DNA of 64,000 nucleotides from CAVHXA01 sp963639765. GTDB taxonomy: Bacteria; Bacillota; Clostridia; Oscillospirales; Oscillospiraceae. The position numbers were made by a program, and so were the translations under genes. The notes beneath the pieces were generated by a model. That model made no database searches. It saw nothing but the letters and a program-made list of their open reading frames with translations, and was not told the origin of the DNA. The stretch lies in contig CAVHXA010000002.1 in NCBI GenBank assembly GCA_963639765.1, positions 1-64,000 on the forward strand, written 5' to 3'. Below, piece by piece: positions 24,405 to 33,684 of this stretch. Within the stretch, counting starts at the first letter, position 1, and each line of letters starts with the position of its first letter.

Positions 24405-24767
24405 CGACGCAGGCCTATAAGCCGGGTTCTGTTTTGACAGCCATCTATCTAGGCACACCGTTGCCGATGTGCTCAAGCCACCTCCTCGGAAGCGGTCGGG
24501 CCAACCTGCAGTCCAATGCCTGCTGCCTCCTCCACGGTGTTGCTCCGGATAGAGTTTACAGCGACGAACTGTCTCCAGCCGTCGGGTGAGCTCTTACCTC
24601 GCCTTTCCATCCTTACCTGCACAGGATGTGCAGGCGGTTTCTTTCTGTTGCACTTTTCCTGAAGTCGCCTTCGGCGGGCGTTACCCGTTATCCTTGCCCT
24701 GTGGAGCCCGGACTTTCCTCATAGGCGGCGTTTCCGCCTGCCTACGCGGCTGTCCAGCCTGGTCGCA
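24405..24767 (-). ncRNA. rnpB: RNase P RNA, bacterial type A
   Basis: Catalytic RNA that matures tRNA 5' ends. On the minus strand the conserved GAGGAAAGTCCGGGCTCC (24720-24703) and AACAGAACCCGGCTTATAGG (about 24433-24414) are intact, as are GGTAAGAGCTCACC-type central elements. Ends were set by P1 pairing of the 5' CTGCGACCAGGC region with the 3' GCCTGCGTCG. About 363 nt. Own promoter just upstream. Confidence 0.96.
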
Positions 24768-24772
24768 GAAGT

Positions 24773-24801
24773 ATTTTACTCATATCCCGTCGGTTTGTCA
24801 A
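24773..24801 (-). promoter_or_regulatory. Promoter of rnpB
   Basis: Minus strand TTGACA (24801-24796), 17-base spacer and TAAAAT (24778-24773): near-consensus, as expected for a stable RNA. Confidence 0.8.
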
Positions 24802-24818
24802 ATGCCGCCGCAAACGCA

Positions 24819-24847
24819 TTGAAAAAATGCGCATATCGGTCTATAAT
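24819..24847 (+). promoter_or_regulatory. Promoter of murD
   Basis: TTGAAA (24819-24824), 17-base spacer and TATAAT (24842-24847). It stands back to back with the rnpB promoter. Confidence 0.75.
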
Positions 24848-24890
24848 GGCGTCAAATGCGCAGTTGCGCTGCGCCAACAGGAGGAATTGC

Positions 24891-26273
24891 ATGAACTGCA
24901 CATTACAGACCTATCTGCAAAGTTTGCAGGCAAAGCGGATTGTTGTGGCAGGGCTTGGCATCAGCAATCGTCCGCTGGTTCGGCTTCTGGCGCAAGCCGG
25001 TTTGGATGTTACAGCCTGCGACAAAACTCCCTACGAAAAACTGTCTCCGGAAATTCTGGATCTGCAGGATCTCGGCGTTCGTCTGCACGTTGGAGCGGAT
25101 TATCTGCAAAATCTCACAGCCGATGTGGTTTTTCGGACACCGGGATTGCATCCCGCAGCGCCTGAGCTGCAGAACCTGCTTCAAGGCGGAGCAGAGCTGA
25201 CCTCAGAGATGGAAGCTTTTTTTCAGGTTTGTCCCTGCCCGATCCTGGCCGTTACCGGCTCTGACGGAAAAACAACAACTACCAGTCTGATTGCAGAGTT
25301 TTTGCGCAGATCCGGAAAAACCGTCTGGCTGGGCGGGAACATCGGCCGTCCGCTGCTTGATCTGGCCGACCGGATACAGCCGAGTGATCTGGCCGTTCTG
25401 GAACTCAGTTCCTTTCAGCTTATGACCATGCGCTGCAGTCCACATGTTGCCGTAGTTACAAACATTTCCCCAAACCATCTGGATATCCACACAGACATGG
25501 CAGAATATGTAACAGCAAAAACAAACATCTTTCGCTTTCAATCACCTGCGGACCGTCTGATTTTAAACCTTGACAACAGCATCACGCGCGATTTTGCCAA
25601 CATCTCTGTTGGTTCGGTCCGCTGGTTTTCGCACACCGTTCAGCCTGCACAGGGCATATTCTGTCAAAATGGTCTTATCCTTCGAAAAAACGCTGCAGGT
25701 ATCGATACGGTTTTAGACCGCAGGGAGCTTTTGCTTCCGGGTGACCACAACGTTGAAAACTTTATGGCAGCCATGGCTGCCGTCGAGGGACTTGTAGGCG
25801 ACGAAATAATCCGGGATGTTGCGCGCAGCTTTCCCGGCGTAGAGCATCGCATAGAGCTGGTTCGGGAACTTGACGGTGTTCGCTATTACAACGACTCCAT
25901 TGCCTCAAGCCCAAGTCGAACCATTGCCGGTCTTCGCAGTTTCTCACAGAAAGTAATTCTCATTGCCGGAGGCTATGACAAGCACATTCCCTATGATACG
26001 CTTGGGCCGGAAATCCTGCAGCATGTAAAAACACTGATTCTCACCGGCGCCACTGCCCCGAAAATTCGCGCTGCTGCTGAGGCTGCTCCCGGTTTTGCAG
26101 GTCAGCCGCCCATCCTGGATGCAGAAAACCTCAGCGAGGCAGTCCGGCTGGCCCATCAGGCTGCCCACCCCGGGGATGTGGTAATTCTCTCTCCGGCCAG
26201 TGCCTCGTTTGACTGTTTTAAAAACTTTGAACACAGAGGCAATGTGTTCAGGCAACTGGTAGCAGACCTGTAG
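24891..26273 (+). CDS. murD: UDP-N-acetylmuramoyl-L-alanine:D-glutamate ligase
   Basis: Adds D-glutamate to UDP-MurNAc-L-Ala in peptidoglycan synthesis; cytoplasmic. 460 aa. N-terminal Rossmann-like UDP-binding part (RIVVAGLGISNRPLVRLLA), central Mur ligase ATP site ILAVTGSDGKTTTTSLI, ELSSFQL, NISPNHLDIHTDMAEY, and in the C-terminal domain EHRIELVRELDGVRYYNDS and GGYDKHIPYD. I chose the ATG at 24891 with AGGAGG 6 bases upstream; an in-frame ATG at 24795 lies before the promoter -10. No other cell-wall genes adjoin it. Confidence 0.95.
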   Translation: MNCTLQTYLQSLQAKRIVVAGLGISNRPLVRLLAQAGLDVTACDKTPYEKLSPEILDLQDLGVRLHVGADYLQNLTADVVFRTPGLHPAAPELQNLLQGGAELTSEMEAFFQVCPCPILAVTGSDGKTTTTSLIAEFLRRSGKTVWLGGNIGRPLLDLADRIQPSDLAVLELSSFQLMTMRCSPHVAVVTNISPNHLDIHTDMAEYVTAKTNIFRFQSPADRLILNLDNSITRDFANISVGSVRWFSHTVQPAQGIFCQNGLILRKNAAGIDTVLDRRELLLPGDHNVENFMAAMAAVEGLVGDEIIRDVARSFPGVEHRIELVRELDGVRYYNDSIASSPSRTIAGLRSFSQKVILIAGGYDKHIPYDTLGPEILQHVKTLILTGATAPKIRAAAEAAPGFAGQPPILDAENLSEAVRLAHQAAHPGDVVILSPASASFDCFKNFEHRGNVFRQLVADL

Positions 26274-26334
26274 ACCGCACTCGAAACAGGTCAGGCCCGG
26301 ACATCATCTGCCGCTTTCAAAAGGCATTTTATCC

Positions 26335-26361
26335 ATAGGCCGGGTCGGATACCCGGCCTAT
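26335..26361 (+). other. Hairpin just before the M42 operon ribosome site
   Basis: ATAGGCCGGGT (26335-26345), loop CGGAT, ACCCGGCCTAT (26351-26361): perfect 11-bp stem ending 5 bases before the Shine-Dalgarno GGAGG. No T-run, so it is more likely an mRNA stability or processing element than a terminator. Confidence 0.5.
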
Positions 26362-26378
26362 CAATCCGGAGGTATGAC

Positions 26379-27416
26379 ATGAACATCACACAGGCCCTGT
26401 TCGCCCTGAGCACTGCCCGAGGCCCTTCGGGCGCGGAATGGGTTCAGCCCGGAACCGGCATCACAGATACGGCAAAGGCGCTTCTTGAACCTCTTGTGGA
26501 CCGCACATACACAGACAGCCACGGCAATCTCATCGGCATAAAAGAAAAGCCCGGCAAGCCCCGCGTCCTGCTTGATGCGCATCTTGACGAGGTCTGTCTG
26601 TATATTACCGGTCAGAAGGATGGGTTTCTCACTTTTCTGACTATCGGTCTGGATGCACGCATTTTGCCGGACCTCACCGTAAAGATTCTGACCCGATCAG
26701 GAGAGGTTGATGGAGTTATCACCTGCCTTCCCCCGCACGTGCTCGCGCCCGGCCAGGCAGACAAGCCTTTTGATCCAAAAGATCTTTATATCGATTGTGG
26801 ACTTGATTCCGAACAGGCCAAGGCTCTGATTGGCTGTCCTGCCGTGTTTTCCACCGAACCCTTTCTGCTGAGCGAACACCGTGTTTGTGGAAAGAGTCTG
26901 GACAACCGTTCCTGTTTTCTTGTCTTTCTGCGGGCTCTTGAGCTGATAAAAAACGAGGATCTGGCACTTTCTATCTTCCTTGTCGGTTCTACGCAAGAAG
27001 AAACTGGCGGTACCGGTGCCTCTGTTGCCGGTTTTTCTCTGCAGCCGGATTATGCCATTGTCAGCGACGTTACCTTTGGCGATACCCCGGACAGTCCAAA
27101 GGCGGACACTTTTGCACTGGGTGGAGGGCCCACCATCGGTTGGGGGCCCAGACTGAACCGTTCATTGAGTCAGGTCCTTCGAGATTGTGCCGAGCAGCAG
27201 GGGATTTCCTTCCATCTTGAGGTTCTGCCGCACGGAACCGGCACCAACGCCGACAACCTGCAGATCAGCCGCGAGGGTGTACCGACCGCGCTTGTTTCCA
27301 TCCCGCTGCGTTATATGCATACCCCCATGGAGGTTATTGACCTGCGTGACGTAGAGGCTGCCGCTCAGCTGGTAGTTGCAGCACTGCGAGAGCTTGCAAA
27401 GGGAGAATTGACATGA
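26379..27416 (+). CDS. M42-family metallopeptidase, paralogue 1
   Basis: Dizinc aminopeptidase (TET/glutamyl-aminopeptidase type) that trims peptides in the cytoplasm. 345 aa. Ligands and catalytic residues in order: His in LLDAHLDEVC, Asp in GKSLDNRS, the Glu pair in STQEETGG, Asp in AIVSDVTFGD and the last His in LRYMHTPMEV. The N-terminus (ALSTARGPSGAEW) is typical. GGAGG 8 bases before ATG. Its stop overlaps the next start by ATGA. It is the most diverged of the three copies, with HLDEV instead of HMDEVG, so substrate choice may differ. Confidence 0.93.
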   Translation: MNITQALFALSTARGPSGAEWVQPGTGITDTAKALLEPLVDRTYTDSHGNLIGIKEKPGKPRVLLDAHLDEVCLYITGQKDGFLTFLTIGLDARILPDLTVKILTRSGEVDGVITCLPPHVLAPGQADKPFDPKDLYIDCGLDSEQAKALIGCPAVFSTEPFLLSEHRVCGKSLDNRSCFLVFLRALELIKNEDLALSIFLVGSTQEETGGTGASVAGFSLQPDYAIVSDVTFGDTPDSPKADTFALGGGPTIGWGPRLNRSLSQVLRDCAEQQGISFHLEVLPHGTGTNADNLQISREGVPTALVSIPLRYMHTPMEVIDLRDVEAAAQLVVAALRELAKGELT

Positions 27417-28444
27417 ATAACGCGCTCAACCATACCATCCGAACACTGTGCGCAATTCCCGGGCCATCCGGTCTCGAGGATGCCGTTCGCGATTACCTGA
27501 TAAGCCGCCTGCGCTCCTGCGCCGTTGATCTGCATACAGACCGTTCCGGAAATCTTCTCGTATTCAAAAAAGGTCGGAAAAATTGCGGAAAAACTGTTTT
27601 GCTTGCCGCCCACATGGATGAGGTTGGTCTGATTGTCCGTGACGTCACCGACAGCGGTTACATCCGCTTTGACTTTGTCGGTGGTGTGGACCGTCGGGTT
27701 ACTCTCTCCAAAAAGGTCTATCTCGGTCCGAATTCCGTTCCCGGGCTCATCGGTATGAAGCCTGTACACCTGACTTCTGAAACCGAGCGCAAAACCCTGC
27801 CCGGGACAGACGAGCTTTATATTGACATCGGTGCCCAGACCCGCGAGGAGGCGATGCAACTTGTTTCTCCGGGAGACTGGGGTGTTTTCTCCGCAGGCGT
27901 AACAGAGCTTGGCGGCGGCTTTCTCAAAGCCAAAGCGCTCGACGATCGGGTTGGCTGCGGCGTATTGCTGCATCTGCTGCAGCAGGACCTGCCCATCGAT
28001 GTGTGGGCTGCCTTTACCGTGCAGGAAGAAAGCGGCTGCCGCGGCGCATTCGGCGCAGCGTTTTCAATCAAACCGGATATTGCGCTGGTTCTGGAGGGAA
28101 CCACAGCTGCCGATGCGCCAAGCCAAAGCGGTGCACGAAAGGTCTGCTGCCCCGGAAAAGGTCCCGTTCTGCCCTTTATGGACGGCGGCTCAATTTATGA
28201 CCGCGGTCTGTTTGAGCGTTTGCGCAATCTTGCCGAGGCAAATGCAATTCCCTGGCAGACAAAAACCTATATCTCCGGAGGCACCGATGCCTCTGCGTTT
28301 CAGCGCACAGGCTCCGGCTGCAAGGTTGCCGCCATTTCGGCTGCCGTGCGGTATATTCATGCCCCGTCTACCGTGGGCTGTATGGAAGATTTCGATTGTA
28401 TGCTCAGGCTTTGCAGCCTGTTTTTGGAGGATTTGGCACAATGA
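27413..28444 (+). CDS. M42-family metallopeptidase, paralogue 2
   Basis: 343 aa; same family and metal set: AAHMDEVGLIV, KALDDRVGC, FTVQEESGCRG, LVLEGTTAAD and VRYIHAPSTVG. Starts with ATGA overlap on paralogue 1 and ends with ATGA overlap on paralogue 3, so all three are translationally coupled. The middle dimer/tetrahedron-forming insertion domain (about residues 70-165) is present. M42 enzymes form 12-subunit TET particles; coupled paralogues may form mixed particles (inference). Confidence 0.94.
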   Translation: MNNALNHTIRTLCAIPGPSGLEDAVRDYLISRLRSCAVDLHTDRSGNLLVFKKGRKNCGKTVLLAAHMDEVGLIVRDVTDSGYIRFDFVGGVDRRVTLSKKVYLGPNSVPGLIGMKPVHLTSETERKTLPGTDELYIDIGAQTREEAMQLVSPGDWGVFSAGVTELGGGFLKAKALDDRVGCGVLLHLLQQDLPIDVWAAFTVQEESGCRGAFGAAFSIKPDIALVLEGTTAADAPSQSGARKVCCPGKGPVLPFMDGGSIYDRGLFERLRNLAEANAIPWQTKTYISGGTDASAFQRTGSGCKVAAISAAVRYIHAPSTVGCMEDFDCMLRLCSLFLEDLAQ

Positions 28445-29415
28445 AAGAACTGCTGACTCGTTTGGTCAACGCATATGGCCCTTCCGGCCGGGAGCAGGCC
28501 ATCAGCCGGGTAATTGCCGACCTGGCCGCGCCCTTTGGCGAAATTTTCTCAGACCCTCTGGGCAACCTGATTGTCCACCGTCCCGGACGCGGTCGTCGGG
28601 TTCTGGTTGCCTCCCATATGGACAGTCTGGGGCTGGCCGTCACCTATATCGAAAAAGAGGGCTTTGCCCGTTTTGGCGCACTTGGCGGACTGCAGGCAGC
28701 GCAGCTGCCCGGAACTCGTATCCGTTTTGAAAACGGCACAACGGGAATTGTTCAGAAGGATGCATCCGCAGATCTGTCCGAGCTCAAAATCACGGATCTT
28801 TTCATCGATACAATGGGTCAGCAGATTTTTCCGGGCGATGTAGCCATATTTGACAACACTCCCCGGTTTTCCGGCGACTTCGTCTGCGGTCCTTCTCTGG
28901 ATAACCGTATCGGGTGTGCTGTTGCCCTGCGTACTCTACATCTGTGCGCCGAGCATGAAAAAAACACAAATGACCTTTATTTTGTCTTTACCGTACAGGA
29001 AGAAGTCGGCATTCGCGGCGCCAAAACCGCTGCCTATGCCATTGATCCGCAGCTGGCCATTGCTGTGGATGTATGCGGAGCAGGTGACCAGCCCGGTAGC
29101 ACGATCAGGGCAGATGTCAGTCTGGGCGGCGGCCCCGTTGTGATGTATATGGATAAAAGCACCATCTGCCATCGCAGCGTGGTAGACGCTCTGTTTGCTG
29201 CGGGCCGATCTCTGGAGATTTCCTGTCAGGGCTTTGCCGCTGCAGGCGGCGGAACAGATGCTGCTGTCATACATCAGACCCGCAGCGGTGTACCTACCGG
29301 AATTCTGAGCATTCCGACACGCTATATCCATTCGCCCAACGAGCTGTGCTGTCTTTCGGATGCACAGGCCTGCGCGCAGGTTCTTGCCGCAGCAATTGAG
29401 GCATATGAGGCATAA
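28441..29415 (+). CDS. M42-family metallopeptidase, paralogue 3
   Basis: 324 aa. Motifs VASHMDSLGLAV, PSLDNRIGC, FTVQEEVGIRG, IAVDVCGAGD and TRYIHSPNEL. The shortest copy. The start is the ATG of an ATGA overlap at 28441; an upstream in-frame ATG at 28396 lies inside paralogue 2. Together with the two upstream copies it suggests a peptide-use operon. Confidence 0.94.
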   Translation: MKELLTRLVNAYGPSGREQAISRVIADLAAPFGEIFSDPLGNLIVHRPGRGRRVLVASHMDSLGLAVTYIEKEGFARFGALGGLQAAQLPGTRIRFENGTTGIVQKDASADLSELKITDLFIDTMGQQIFPGDVAIFDNTPRFSGDFVCGPSLDNRIGCAVALRTLHLCAEHEKNTNDLYFVFTVQEEVGIRGAKTAAYAIDPQLAIAVDVCGAGDQPGSTIRADVSLGGGPVVMYMDKSTICHRSVVDALFAAGRSLEISCQGFAAAGGGTDAAVIHQTRSGVPTGILSIPTRYIHSPNELCCLSDAQACAQVLAAAIEAYEA

Positions 29416-29417
29416 AG

Positions 29418-30674
29418 ATGGGAACTGTTTCTTTTTCTGAAAAAACCCTGCAGCTGGCCCGGCAGGCTGAGAATCGACTTGCACCTGTCTTTGCACGTCT
29501 GGACGAAATCAGCCTGTACAACACACAGAAGGTGCTCGAGGCCTTTGCGCATCATCGCGTATCTGCGGTCAACCTGGTCGGTACCACCGGTTATGGCTAT
29601 GACGATCGCGGCCGTGACACGCTTGATTTGATTTTTGCCCGGGTTTTTGGAGCCGAGGCCGCACTGGTGCGGCAGCAGTTTGTTAACGGGACCCACGCTC
29701 TGGCCACGGTTCTGTTTGGCATCCTTCGTCCCGGTTACACCATGCTCAGCGTAATGGGGCCACCATATGACACACTGCAAACCGCTATCGGCATAACCGG
29801 CCGGGCCGGTGGAACCTTAAAAGACTTTGGTATTGGCTATGCACAGGTGGACCCCACCGCTCAGGGCTCGCCCGACATGGCTGCGATCGCAGCTGCAGCA
29901 GCCGATCCGCGGGTGCGACTGGTCCTCATTCAGCGCAGTCGGGGCTATTCACTGCGTCCTGCTCTGGATGTACATCAAATCGGCGAGATTGCAGAGCTGG
30001 TTCACAGAGTCAACTCACGCGCAGTGGTGATGGTGGATAACTGTTACGGCGAATTTGTGCAGACAATTGAGCCGACCGAGGTCGGCGCAGATATTATGGC
30101 CGGCTCTCTTATCAAAAACCCGGGCGGCGGTCTTGCTCCTACCGGTGGCTATGTGGCCGGAAAGAAGGCTCTTGTGGATCTTTGTGCCGCACGGTTGACT
30201 ACTCCCGGCATCGGCGGCGAGGTAGGTGCTACTCTGGATTGCAATCGGCTGTTGTATCAAGGCTTTTTTCTGGCACCGCATACCGTTGCCCAGGCACTGA
30301 AAACAGCAGCTTTTGCTGCCGCTCTTATGGATCTTCTGGGTATTGAACACGCACCGGGTGCCGAAGAACCGCGCAGCGACATTGTGCAGACCATCTCTTT
30401 CGGTACACCGGACCGGCTGTGCAGCTTCTGCCGCGGTATTCAGCTGGGTGCGCCGGTAGACTCCTTTGTTACACCCGAACCCTGGGATATGCCCGGCTAT
30501 GATGATCAGGTTATTATGGCCGCAGGTGCTTTTATACAGGGTTCCTCTATCGAGCTGAGCTGCGATGGGCCCATGCGTCCGCCCTATACAGCCTTTCTGC
30601 AGGGCGGCCTGACATGGGAGTCCGGAAGATTGGGTGTAATGCTGGCTGTAGAGGAACTGCTGAAGGAGGCATGA
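29418..30674 (+). CDS. PLP-dependent YnbB / methionine gamma-lyase-family protein
   Basis: 418 aa, the family annotated as aluminium-resistance protein or methionine gamma-lyase-like. PLP fold type I: TTGYGYDDRGRDTLD, QFVNGTHALA, MVDNCYGEF (cofactor Asp) and the Schiff-base lysine in AGSLIKNPGGG. It begins 2 bases after paralogue 3. It probably eliminates or rearranges an amino-acid substrate. The true reaction of this subfamily is not established, so aluminium resistance should not be assumed. Confidence 0.9.
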   Translation: MGTVSFSEKTLQLARQAENRLAPVFARLDEISLYNTQKVLEAFAHHRVSAVNLVGTTGYGYDDRGRDTLDLIFARVFGAEAALVRQQFVNGTHALATVLFGILRPGYTMLSVMGPPYDTLQTAIGITGRAGGTLKDFGIGYAQVDPTAQGSPDMAAIAAAAADPRVRLVLIQRSRGYSLRPALDVHQIGEIAELVHRVNSRAVVMVDNCYGEFVQTIEPTEVGADIMAGSLIKNPGGGLAPTGGYVAGKKALVDLCAARLTTPGIGGEVGATLDCNRLLYQGFFLAPHTVAQALKTAAFAAALMDLLGIEHAPGAEEPRSDIVQTISFGTPDRLCSFCRGIQLGAPVDSFVTPEPWDMPGYDDQVIMAAGAFIQGSSIELSCDGPMRPPYTAFLQGGLTWESGRLGVMLAVEELLKEA

Positions 30675-30675
30675 A

Positions 30676-31392
30676 ATGGCGTTTTTCGGAAAGAAAAAAA
30701 CAGATACAAAGCCCATCTGTGATGTTGTCATTGCCGCTGCAGGTTCGTCGCAGCGGATGCAGGGCGTGGACAAGCTGACCGAACTTTTGGACGGTGAGCC
30801 CGTTCTGGTTCGCTCAGTCCGTGCATTCGCACGCTGCCCACTGGTTGGCCGGGTTGTGGTATGCACAAGGCCGGAACGGATCGATGCGCTGACCGACCTG
30901 CTTCGGCACTTTTCTCTGGCTTCGACTGTGGTGCCCGGCGGCAGTACCCGCACCGAATCGGTTTTAAACGGTCTGCATCAGCTTGGTCGTGGGCTTCCTC
31001 TGGTCGCCATTCACGATGGGGCACGGCCTCTTTGTCCGCAGCAGCTCATTGCGGATACAATTCTGCGTGCCCGGATATGCAGTGCTGCAGCACCTGCCGT
31101 TCCGGTTTCTGACACCATCAAAATCTGCAGCGGCGATCAGGTAATTTCCACGCCCGATCGAAGCACCCTTTTTGCTGTGCAGACTCCGCAGGTCTTTGAC
31201 CGTGACCTTATTGAGGCCGCGCTGGAAAAGGCAATAGTCGACGGCATAACGCTGACAGACGACTGTCAGGCTGTTGAACGGCTTGGTATGCACGTACATC
31301 TGGTACCCGGCAGCACCCGGAACCTGAAAATCACCACAAGGACCGATCTTGTTCTGGCTGCTGCACTTCTCGCTCAGGGGGACATCGAATGA
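30676..31392 (+). CDS. ispD: 2-C-methyl-D-erythritol 4-phosphate cytidylyltransferase
   Basis: Third step of the MEP isoprenoid pathway (MEP + CTP). 238 aa. CTP loop VVIAAAGSSQRM with a downstream lysine (DKLTELLDGEP), GGSTRTESVLNGL, AIHDGARPLC, AVQTPQVF and TDDCQAVER. A short charged start (MAFFGKKKTDTK) precedes the fold. GAAGGAGG overlaps the previous gene's end. ATGA overlap with ispF gives a coupled ispDF pair; some bacteria fuse them. Confidence 0.95.
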   Translation: MAFFGKKKTDTKPICDVVIAAAGSSQRMQGVDKLTELLDGEPVLVRSVRAFARCPLVGRVVVCTRPERIDALTDLLRHFSLASTVVPGGSTRTESVLNGLHQLGRGLPLVAIHDGARPLCPQQLIADTILRARICSAAAPAVPVSDTIKICSGDQVISTPDRSTLFAVQTPQVFDRDLIEAALEKAIVDGITLTDDCQAVERLGMHVHLVPGSTRNLKITTRTDLVLAAALLAQGDIE

Positions 31393-31877
31393 GAATCGGT
31401 CATGGCTATGACGTACACCGTCTGGTTCCGGGTCGAAAGCTCGTGCTTGGCGGTGTGCAGATACCCTATGAAAAAGGTCTGTTGGGGCATTCGGATGCCG
31501 ATGTGGCTCTGCACGCTCTAATGGACGCTCTGCTGGGCGCAGCTGCGCTTGGAGATATCGGACGTTATTTTCCGGATCACGACGAAACCTATCACAATAT
31601 TTCAAGTCTGCTTCTGCTTCGGCGCGTGGCTGATCTGCTGCACAGTCAGGGATGGCGGATCGAAAACGCCGATGTGACCATTCTGGCCCAGGCACCCAGG
31701 CTGGCTCCATATATTCCCCAAATGGTACTTGCCATCTCCGAAACGCTTGGACTCCGGGAAGATCAGATAAACGTAAAAGCCACCACCGAGGAAGGCCTTG
31801 GTTTTACCGGCAGCTGTCAGGGTATTGCAGCCCACGCTGTTGCTCTGCTTACGCGTGCATGTCATGGAGCGATTTAA
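31389..31877 (+). CDS. ispF: 2-C-methyl-D-erythritol 2,4-cyclodiphosphate synthase
   Basis: Fifth step of the MEP pathway, a trimeric zinc enzyme. 162 aa. Zinc and substrate residues in RIGHGYDVHRLV (D-x-H) and LLGHSDADVALHALMDALLGA, then GDIGRYFPDHDE and the signature KATTEEGLGFTGSCQGIAAHA. Start overlaps ispD by 4 bases. Last gene of the M42-ispDF operon. Confidence 0.96.
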   Translation: MRIGHGYDVHRLVPGRKLVLGGVQIPYEKGLLGHSDADVALHALMDALLGAAALGDIGRYFPDHDETYHNISSLLLLRRVADLLHSQGWRIENADVTILAQAPRLAPYIPQMVLAISETLGLREDQINVKATTEEGLGFTGSCQGIAAHAVALLTRACHGAI

Positions 31878-31910
31878 ACTGTTCCTGCCGCCACAGGCAG
31901 ACACCCTTAT

Positions 31911-31952
31911 GAAAAACGCAGCACGGATGTCTTTCGGGATGTCCGTGCTGCG
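31911..31952. terminator. Terminator between converging ispF and liv operon
   Basis: CGCAGCACGGA (31917-31927) and TCCGTGCTGCG (31942-31952), perfect 11 bp. On the minus strand it is followed by TTTTT (31916-31912), so it best serves the liv operon; the plus side has only a weak T-rich tail. Confidence 0.72.
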
Positions 31953-32123
31953 CTGTCGTTTCGGCAATATCGCATAATCTGTCTGCGGCCTTCGCCGGAT
32001 CTTTCGCTCCGGACCTGCAGTTTGGAAAACCTGAAATACATACAGTATCCCTGCGTTTTCCGGGCTTTGTCCTGAAACAAAATCTCTCTTCGAATGCACT
32101 TGCCTTGTTGTGCGGTACTGCCT

Positions 32124-32843
32124 TTATTTTTCTTTTTTTCCGAGATAAAGCTCGCGAACCTGTTCGTTCTCCGCAAGCTCCTGCCCGGTACCGGCCAGAG
32201 CAATCCTGCCCGTTTCCATCACATAGCCATGGTGGGCCACCTGCAGTGCCATATTGGCATTCTGTTCGATCAGCAGGATGGTGACACCCATTTTGTTAAT
32301 TTCGCGGATGATATCAAATATGTTTTTCACGATCAGAGGCGCAAGTCCCAGAGATGGCTCATCCATCATCATAACCTTTGGCTTTGCCATCAGTGCTCGA
32401 CCAACAGCCAGCATCTGCTGTTCGCCGCCGGACAGGGTTCCGCCTGCCTGCCAGGATCGTTCCTTCAGCCGCGGAAAGAGTGTATATATCCAGTTGATGT
32501 CGTCCTGAATGTTATCCTTGCGAAGATAGGCGCCAACCTTCAGGTTTTCGAGAACAGTCAGATCCGGAAAAATCTTTCGGCCCTCCGGCACCAGAGTAAT
32601 CCCCTGCTTGACAATGGATGTTGGATCCTTGCCGGTTATATCCGTTCCCTGAAAGACAATGCTGCCGCCCGAAGGCTTTTCAAGGCCTGCAATAGCGCGC
32701 AACGTGGAACTTTTTCCGGCCCCGTTTGCACCGATGAGGGTGACAATCTCACCCTTCGGAACATCGAACGATACGCCCTTAACTGCCTCAATGCCGCCAT
32801 AGTGGACCTGAAGGTTTTTTATGCACAGCAGTGTTTCACTCAT
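32124..32843 (-). CDS. livF: Branched-chain amino-acid ABC transporter ATPase LivF
   Basis: One of two ATPases powering uptake of Leu, Ile and Val. 239 aa. Walker A GANGAGKSS, signature LSGGEQQMLAVGRAL, Walker B KVMMMDEPSLGLAPL and the H-loop-like position ILLIEQNANMAL, where the usual His is replaced by Gln-Asn, as is common in LivF. Overlaps livG by 8 bases. Last gene of livJHMGF. Confidence 0.95.
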   Translation of the reverse strand: MSETLLCIKNLQVHYGGIEAVKGVSFDVPKGEIVTLIGANGAGKSSTLRAIAGLEKPSGGSIVFQGTDITGKDPTSIVKQGITLVPEGRKIFPDLTVLENLKVGAYLRKDNIQDDINWIYTLFPRLKERSWQAGGTLSGGEQQMLAVGRALMAKPKVMMMDEPSLGLAPLIVKNIFDIIREINKMGVTILLIEQNANMALQVAHHGYVMETGRIALAGTGQELAENEQVRELYLGKKEK

Positions 32844-33684
32844 CCTCAGACACCCCCAGATAAGCCTCGATGACCTTGGGATTTGCCTGGACCTCTTCGG
32901 GAGTTCCCTGGGCTATCATTTTGCCAAAGTCAATCACATAGATGCGGTTTGAAAACTGCATGACCAGATCCATGTGGTGCTCAATCATAAATATGGTCAG
33001 ACCGTATTTGTCCTTGATGCGCACAATCAGCTCGCCAAGCTCCTGCGTTTCCTGCGGGTTCATGCCTGCAGCAGGCTCGTCAAGCAGCAGCAGTGACGGT
33101 TCGGTTGCCAACGCGCGCGCAATCTCAAGCCGACGCTGCAGGCCATAGGGCAGCGATACGGCAAGCTCATCCCTGAACTGAAGCAGGTTCTGCTCTTCGA
33201 GAAGAGCTTCTGTCTGCTCGCGCATACGTTTTTCTTCGGCATGGCTGATTCGAAATGTGGCTGAAAAAACGTTTTGTCTGGCACGCATATGCTTGGCCGT
33301 AAGGACGTTGTCGAATACGCTCATTGAAGAAAACAGACGAATGTTCTGAAAGGTCCTGGCGATGCCCATCTTTGTGATCTTGTCGGGTGTCGGATCGATT
33401 GGCTGTTCGTCGCGATATGTGTCTGCGTTTTCTCCGGCATAGAGCTTGTGCATCTTGCCTCGGGGATGATCGGAAATAATCAGCTTGCCGTTAAAATAAA
33501 TCTGTCCGTTGGTAGGCTGGTAAACGCCTGTAATGCAGTTGAACGCAGTGGTCTTTCCGGCGCCGTTCGGCCCGATCAGTGCCACAATTTCGCCCTTATC
33601 CACATGCAGAGAAAGGTTGTTAACAGCTACCACGCCGCCAAACTGCATTGTTACATCCTGGAGCTTGAGAACCGTTTCAGCCAT
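32836..33684 (-). CDS. livG: Branched-chain amino-acid ABC transporter ATPase LivG
   Basis: 282 aa. Walker A GPNGAGKTTAFN, signature LPYGLQRRLEIARAL, Walker B LLLLDEPAAGMNPQE and H-loop FMIEHHMDL. A LivG-specific insertion with ARTFQNIRLFSSMSV is present. Start at 33684 (MAETVLKLQDVTM) with AAAGGAG; 8-base overlap with livM. Confidence 0.95.
   Translation of the reverse strand: MAETVLKLQDVTMQFGGVVAVNNLSLHVDKGEIVALIGPNGAGKTTAFNCITGVYQPTNGQIYFNGKLIISDHPRGKMHKLYAGENADTYRDEQPIDPTPDKITKMGIARTFQNIRLFSSMSVFDNVLTAKHMRARQNVFSATFRISHAEEKRMREQTEALLEEQNLLQFRDELAVSLPYGLQRRLEIARALATEPSLLLLDEPAAGMNPQETQELGELIVRIKDKYGLTIFMIEHHMDLVMQFSNRIYVIDFGKMIAQGTPEEVQANPKVIEAYLGVSEDE

Noticed and set aside
24242..24822. 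Plus-strand open frames in the gluQ-murD gap
   Set aside because: They lie across the RNase P RNA gene, which explains the sequence.
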